A stretch of 64,000 bases of DNA, from assembly GCF_000422545.1 (NCBI RefSeq), contig NZ_AULZ01000017.1:1-64000 (forward strand). Reading direction: 5' to 3'. The translations under genes and the position numbers were made by a program. The stretch comes from Desulfocurvibacter africanus subsp. africanus DSM 2603. GTDB lineage: Bacteria; Desulfobacterota; Desulfovibrionia; Desulfovibrionales; Desulfovibrionaceae. Of the stretch, positions 59,711 through 64,000 are shown one piece after another. The notes under the pieces are model-generated. The model was not told the DNA's origin, searched no databases, and saw only the letters and a program-made list of their open reading frames with translations. Positions within the stretch are counted from its first letter, which is position 1. The number at the start of each line of letters is the position of its first letter.

Positions 59711-60910
59711 CTACCTCACCAGCTCGGGCTTGGTGGCCTCGAGTCGTTTGCTGTTGGCGCAACCCACGTCGTAACCCAATGAACAACTCTTGCGGTAGTC
59801 CAGCAAGGCCAGCCGGTAATCTCCATTCCGCTCGTAGACGTAACCGCGGTTGTTGTAGGCCAGGCCGTTGTTTTGATTGAGCGTGATTGCCCATTCGGCA
59901 TCCTTCATGGCCCGATCCAACCTGTCCGTCTGGGCGTAGGCTTCGGAGCGGGCGGCGTACAAGGCGTCGTTGTATGGGTCCAGACCCAAACCCTCGTTGG
60001 AGCTTTCGATGGCCCTGTTCCACTCCTTGCGTTCCAGCGCGCTGCGCGAACGCTGCAGCAGATAGGTGGACCTCTCGCGGTTCACGTCCCCGTTCTTCTC
60101 GGACAGGTAGGCCTTGATGACTGGAGAATTCATGTCCGCCGGATCCTTCAGATCCCATAGCCCGTCCAGGATGCCTTCGATGATCAGGCTAACGACCGCC
60201 TTCTGCACTGCCTCCATGACGCACATTTGCGGCGGCTCGTTGGTGGAGAGGCCGGCCTCGATCTCCAGCAGGCGGTCGATTTCGACGTAGCGGAACACGC
60301 CCACCTTCACCTCGGCGGAAAGTACTGACTTAGAGGTGGACACGGACTGCACGATGGCCCCGCTGAGCACGTCCGAGGCCCGCAAATAGAGCGTGACCTG
60401 ATCCTTGCGGTATTGCGAGGAGCCGCCGATGCCATGGTACTCAGCGCCGAGTCCAGCGGAGGTCAGGTTCGTCTCGTAGGCCACGATGCCGCCGTCGAGC
60501 ATGAGCGGCGCGTGCAGCAGCTCTGGCAGTTCCGTATCCTTGCCTATGTTGGCCCGGATAATCTTGCGCTCGGTGATCAGGTTGTTGAAGGACTCGCGCT
60601 CCACCGGAACGAACCAACCCGAATCCCGCAAGGCGTCGATGAGCATGGCCGTGGCTCCCTGGGTCACGGCCGTGGAGAAGCTGGATACGTTCTCCTGGAA
60701 TTTGTACTGCCCGGTCTGGTCCCTGAAGCTGTAGACCGCGACAATGATCTTGTCCTTGGGCTCGGGCAGCCCTGCAAGCTCACGTTGGGTAAGGGTCTTG
60801 TAGCCCAGGGAGGGCGCGCTGAAGGTCCTGGCGTTCGGCCCTACGCAAGCAGTGAGCAGGAGGGCGAGCGCAGCGTAGGCCAGGGTCGGCCTGAGAAGAA
60901 TATTTCGCAT
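59711..60910 (-). CDS. csgG: CsgG, curli secretion channel lipoprotein with a C-terminal TPR domain
   Basis: 399 residues. Lipobox LLTAC (Cys22). Residues 40-270 are CsgG: KIIVAVYSFRDQTGQYK, TAMLIDALRDSGWFVPVERESFNNLITERKI, GGIVAYETNLTSAGLGAEYHG and DVLSGAIVQSVSTSKSVLS. It forms the outer-membrane nonamer that exports curlin. Residues 285-395, absent from E. coli CsgG (277 residues), form TPR repeats (DALYAARSEAYAQTDRLDRA, GLAYNNRGYVYERNGDYRLA). The extra domain faces the periplasm and may recruit subunits. Confidence 0.9.
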   Translation of the reverse strand: MRNILLRPTLAYAALALLLTACVGPNARTFSAPSLGYKTLTQRELAGLPEPKDKIIVAVYSFRDQTGQYKFQENVSSFSTAVTQGATAMLIDALRDSGWFVPVERESFNNLITERKIIRANIGKDTELPELLHAPLMLDGGIVAYETNLTSAGLGAEYHGIGGSSQYRKDQVTLYLRASDVLSGAIVQSVSTSKSVLSAEVKVGVFRYVEIDRLLEIEAGLSTNEPPQMCVMEAVQKAVVSLIIEGILDGLWDLKDPADMNSPVIKAYLSEKNGDVNRERSTYLLQRSRSALERKEWNRAIESSNEGLGLDPYNDALYAARSEAYAQTDRLDRAMKDAEWAITLNQNNGLAYNNRGYVYERNGDYRLALLDYRKSCSLGYDVGCANSKRLEATKPELVR

Positions 60911-60954
60911 TCTTGCCTCGGACTGAACTGTGGAGTGTGCAACCGGAAGGTCAC

Positions 60955-61365
60955 CTAGAAAACCGGGACCTCGACCACCGTGCTGTCGCCGCTCAGGCTA
61001 TCCGTCACCGCGACCTTGATCACCTTGCCGTTGTTGTCGATGGAAATGACATAACTGCCGATGGTATAGGTCCCATTGGAGAGGTTGCCTTCGTCGCCAA
61101 AGGCGTCCTGCACGATCTTGTCCGCAATAAGGCCAAGCACCCTCCTGTTCAGGCCATCCTCAAAGTCGCTGAGAGGGTCTTCCTCATATTCGTCCTCGGC
61201 GAAGCGCTTCTGGGAATCAGCCTTGTTGAGCAGGAAATTGCCGATCATGGGATCCCCCCCGAAGCTGGGATTGGTGAAACCGAAGACCAGCTCGGTGGCG
61301 GATGCGGTACTCGGCATCGCAGCCAGGGCCATGCACAGCAACGAAACAACAAATATCGTCCTCAT
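60955..61365 (-). CDS. csgF: CsgF, curli assembly factor
   Basis: 136 residues. Signal peptide ends near STASA; the mature N-terminus TELVFGFTNPSFGGDP carries the segment that plugs CsgG (F..NPSFGG). The rest (SNGTYTIGSYVISIDNNGKVIKVAVTD) matches the CsgF C-terminal domain. It couples secretion to surface nucleation of the fibre. GGGAGGTG precedes the ATG. Between csgE and csgG, with short gaps. Confidence 0.93.
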   Translation of the reverse strand: MRTIFVVSLLCMALAAMPSTASATELVFGFTNPSFGGDPMIGNFLLNKADSQKRFAEDEYEEDPLSDFEDGLNRRVLGLIADKIVQDAFGDEGNLSNGTYTIGSYVISIDNNGKVIKVAVTDSLSGDSTVVEVPVF

Positions 61366-61384
61366 GAACGCACCTCCCACGATG

Positions 61385-61789
61385 CTAGATGCCGGTGCCG
61401 GAAAGTTCGGGCGCGACTTCTTCAGCGCCCGTTATGTTTTGGACAACATGGCGGAAGGAAAGTGCCACGGCTCGGTCGACTTCCGCGCGCACATCCGACC
61501 CCCTCTGGCTGATCATTCCGACGTAGGCTACTGATCCGCCCACCAGCACCTGCAGCTTGCTCATAGCGCGTCCGCTAGACTCCTCCGTGATGACAATGTC
61601 GCTGATGGGAATTCCTTGAAACGAATTCCAGACTCTACAGAACCTTTGATAGAAATCCTGGCCGACACGCGTGTACACATCATTGATGATGAGCTGGTCT
61701 TCCAATTCCGCCGCCCATGCCGGACATGCCGGCAATACCGAAATGTAGCCGCTCCAAAAGATGGCCAGTAGAACAATTGTCCGCTGCAT
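61385..61789 (-). CDS. csgE: CsgE, curli secretion specificity factor
   Basis: 134 residues. Signal peptide ends near PAWA, then DQLIINDVYTRVGQDFYQRFCRVWN, DIVITEESSGRAMSKLQVLVGG and VDRAVALSFRHVVQN, the pattern of CsgE, which caps the CsgG channel and selects curlin for export. The start at 61789 follows GGGAG. First gene of the csgE-F-G-H unit. Confidence 0.92.
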   Translation of the reverse strand: MQRTIVLLAIFWSGYISVLPACPAWAAELEDQLIINDVYTRVGQDFYQRFCRVWNSFQGIPISDIVITEESSGRAMSKLQVLVGGSVAYVGMISQRGSDVRAEVDRAVALSFRHVVQNITGAEEVAPELSGTGI

Positions 61790-62213
61790 GCTGATCTCCC
61801 GCCTAAAGAACAGGGCCATGGTCGTTAGCGGCCCTGCCGGTTAAAAACATTTCTTCCGCATACTCTTGGCGCAATTGCTAAAACCGCCCGCTTGATCGTG
61901 GCTGCGTTCCTGCCTACTACCTCGCCCAACATTTTCGATTTCCCTCGCCTGCCCCCCATGGGCGGCTTTAGAGATTCTTGCTGATTGTATATGCGTGGGC
62001 ATGCTCTCCGAACAATTGTACTAAAGATTGTTTTTACTGCTCCAGATGTAGAACTTTAGTTCTAGGGAAGCAGTCGGGACATGCGCCATACACTCATGCG
62101 CCATGGCGAATCGAAATGATGCTCCGCGGTCATCTCGCGATCATCTCGATGACGGGTAGGTCAGAGCCTGGAAAGCAGGTAAGGCGCTCGGATATGGACG
62201 GGCGCTGATAAAC
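61790..62213. other. Intergenic, no gene seen
   Basis: Upstream region of csgE. It is AT-richer near 61975-62060. No clear promoter match and no gene supported. Confidence 0.45.
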
Positions 62214-62247
62214 GAAAAAACCCCCGCCGGACATTGTCCGACGGGGG
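62214..62247 (-). terminator. Rho-independent terminator of valS
   Basis: On the minus strand ACCCCCGTCGGAC pairs with GTCCGGCGGGGG, followed by TTTTTT. It lies 24 bp after the valS stop. Confidence 0.9.
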
Positions 62248-62270
62248 TCTGATCAGTAATCAGCCACGCT

Positions 62271-64000
62271 TTAGCTCATGACGCCGCGCAGCCGTTCCTG
62301 GAGCTTGCCGAGCTTGTCCTGGCGCTCCTTGGCGGCGGCGAGCTTCTCCTTCTCTTTTTCCACCACGTCCTGGGGCGCTTTGGCCACGAAGTCCTTGTTG
62401 GCCAGCTTGCGGCTGACGACCTCCACGTCTTTGGAGGACTTGGCGATCTCCTTGTCCAGGCGGGCCAGCTCGGCCTCGAAGTCCACGGCTCCGGCCAGCG
62501 GCACGAACAGCTCGCTGCCCTGCACGACCTGCGAGGCCGAGGCCTTGGGAGGCGCGACGTGCGCGCCGACCTCCAGTGACGTCACCCGGGCCAGGCGGCG
62601 CATGAATTCCGCGTTGGCCGTGAGCGTGGCCGCATGCTGCTCCGAGGCGGGACGGACCATGACGGACAGGTCCTTGGACGGCGCGATGTTCAGTTCGCCG
62701 CGGATGTTGCGCACGGCCACGATGGACTCCTGCAGCAGGCTCATGGCCGACTCGATATCCGGACGCACGCATTCCGGCCGCGCCCCCGGATAGGGCATGG
62801 CCGCGATGTCGTCCCCCGTCGTGGCCGGCAGGTGCTGCCAGATCTCCTGGGTCACGAAAGGCGTGACCGGATGCAGCAGCACCAGGATCTCGGATAGCGT
62901 CGTCCACAGGACCAATTGCGTTTCGGCCTTGCGCGCCGCGTCGTCGCCGGTCAGGTCGGACTTGGCCATCTCCAGGTACCAGTCGCAGAACTCGCGCCAG
63001 ACAAAGGCGTACAAGGTCTGCGCGTAATCGTTGAAGGCGTAGCCCTGGATGGCGGCGTCCACCTCGGTCTTGACCTGCTCCAGGCGGCTGAGAATCCATT
63101 GGTTGTGCAGGCTGCCGCTCGACGGAGTCGCCTTGAGGGCGGCCTCGCGCTCTTGCGGCGCTTGCGGAGCCCACTCCTCCAGGTTCATGAGCGTGAAGCG
63201 CGCGGCGTTCCACAGCTTGTTCACGAAATGGCGGTAGCCCTCGATGCGCGCCTCGGACAGCTTGATGTCCCGGCCCATGGCCGCGAAGCTGGTCAGCGTG
63301 AAGCGCAGGGAGTCGCAGCCGTACTTCTCGACCATGTCCAGCGGGTCGATGACGTTGCCCGTGGACTTGGACATCTTCTTGCCTTCCTCGTCGCGCACCA
63401 GGGCATGCAGGTACACGTGATGGAAGGGCACCTGCTCCTGGAAGTGCAGGCCCATCATCATCATGCGCGCGACCCAGAAGAACAGGATGTCGAAGCCCGT
63501 GACGAGCACCGAAGTGGGATAGAACAGCCCCAGCTCGCGGGTCTTGTCGGGCCAGCCCAAGGTCGAGAACGGCCAAAGGGCCGAGGAGAACCAGGTGTCC
63601 AGCACGTCCTCGTCCTGCATGAGGCCGCTGCCGCATTCCGGGCATTCATCCATGTCCGTGCGCGAGGCGAACTGCTTGTAGCAGCCCTGGCAGTACCAGA
63701 CCGGGATGCGGTGGCCCCACCAGAGCTGGCGCGAGATGCACCAGTCGCGGATATTATCCAGCCAGTCGAAATAGGTCTTGGCCCAGGCCTCGGGGAAGAT
63801 CTTCGTATTGCCGAGCTCCACGGCCGCGCGAGCCTTGGCCGCCAGGGGCTTGACCGCCACGAACCACTGCTTGGAAACGTTGGGCTCCACCGTGGTCTTG
63901 CAGCGGTAGCAGGCCGTCACGTTATGGTCGTAGTCCGTCTCGGCCTCCAGCAGACCCTTGGCCTTGAGCTCCTCGACGATGGCCGTGCGGCACTCCTCGG
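62271..64000 (-). CDS. valS: Valyl-tRNA synthetase (3' part; 5' end outside window)
   Basis: About 576 C-terminal residues; the gene runs off the right edge. Visible are ISRQLWWGHRIPVWYC, a zinc-like CYKQF...DECPECGSG region, the class I KMSKS loop (EEGKKMSKSTGNVIDPLDM), the anticodon-binding domain (AFNDYAQTLYAFVWREFCDWYLEMAK) and a C-terminal coiled-coil arm (FEAELARLDKEIAKSSKDVEVV), which is typical for ValRS. It charges tRNA-Val. Essential housekeeping gene. Confidence 0.96.
   Translation of the reverse strand, partial: EECRTAIVEELKAKGLLEAETDYDHNVTACYRCKTTVEPNVSKQWFVAVKPLAAKARAAVELGNTKIFPEAWAKTYFDWLDNIRDWCISRQLWWGHRIPVWYCQGCYKQFASRTDMDECPECGSGLMQDEDVLDTWFSSALWPFSTLGWPDKTRELGLFYPTSVLVTGFDILFFWVARMMMMGLHFQEQVPFHHVYLHALVRDEEGKKMSKSTGNVIDPLDMVEKYGCDSLRFTLTSFAAMGRDIKLSEARIEGYRHFVNKLWNAARFTLMNLEEWAPQAPQEREAALKATPSSGSLHNQWILSRLEQVKTEVDAAIQGYAFNDYAQTLYAFVWREFCDWYLEMAKSDLTGDDAARKAETQLVLWTTLSEILVLLHPVTPFVTQEIWQHLPATTGDDIAAMPYPGARPECVRPDIESAMSLLQESIVAVRNIRGELNIAPSKDLSVMVRPASEQHAATLTANAEFMRRLARVTSLEVGAHVAPPKASASQVVQGSELFVPLAGAVDFEAELARLDKEIAKSSKDVEVVSRKLANKDFVAKAPQDVVEKEKEKLAAAKERQDKLGKLQERLRGVMS

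Overview
The window comes from a GC-rich, Gram-negative sulfate-reducing bacterium, most likely a Desulfovibrio-type member of the Desulfovibrionales. The main evidence is a complete dsrMKJOP operon (51.9-57.0 kb, minus strand), the membrane complex that links quinone/periplasmic electrons to dissimilatory sulfite reduction. It is supported by a molybdopterin sulfur-compound reductase locus, many sigma-54 activators, lpxB and a curli export operon. No rRNA or complete tRNA gene was seen.

Layout. 0-17.7 kb is mostly housekeeping: SRPBCC protein, zinc alcohol dehydrogenase, PAP2 phosphatase, DUF389 protein, tautomerase, an HDOD/histidine-kinase pair, glucokinase, MoeA fused to a binding-protein domain, aguB-aguA for putrescine synthesis, two tiny HU-like proteins, lpxB and a Gfo/Idh/MocA oxidoreductase. 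17.76-19.19 kb is an AT-rich insertion carrying a PD-(D/E)XK-like protein and abutting a broken copy of a trpF-like gene. 20-22 kb holds the intact trpF-like gene and an EamA transporter.

22.3-31.3 kb looks like a self-contained signalling locus. It has a 35-codon exported micropeptide (predicted mature form SGGDGGGF), two tandem oligopeptide-binding lipoproteins, a membrane histidine kinase and a convergent NtrC-type regulator. There is also a divergent dehydrogenase-fold/response-regulator pair. Three sigma-54-like promoters each have a GTGCACCAG-N2-CTGGTGCAC palindrome 117-138 bp upstream. I read this as a candidate peptide-sensing circuit; it is the most interesting feature of the window.

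31.6-41.2 kb is a sulfur-respiration locus: sigma-54 activator, cytochrome c, Psr/Phs-like catalytic, FeS and cytochrome b subunits, a triple-rhodanese lipoprotein, a rhodanese-thioredoxin fusion with an in-frame TGA that is probably selenocysteine, a TorD-like chaperone and a CstR-like repressor. A CsoR-family-type operator sits just upstream of the sigma-54 promoter. 41.6-51.7 kb is accessory: an orphan FeS/cytochrome b pair, three low-complexity lipoproteins, a TPR protein, a CII-like regulator, a degenerate hybrid kinase with an NtrC-type regulator, and a curlin-repeat protein. After dsr come a VOC protein, sfsA, the csgE-csgF-csgG-csgH curli export operon and the 3' part of valS.

A multi-hairpin, MITE-like repeat of about 125-129 bp occurs six times between genes, and a second hairpin repeat of about 65-75 bp occurs at least three times. 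All identifications come from reading the sequence; no database search was possible.
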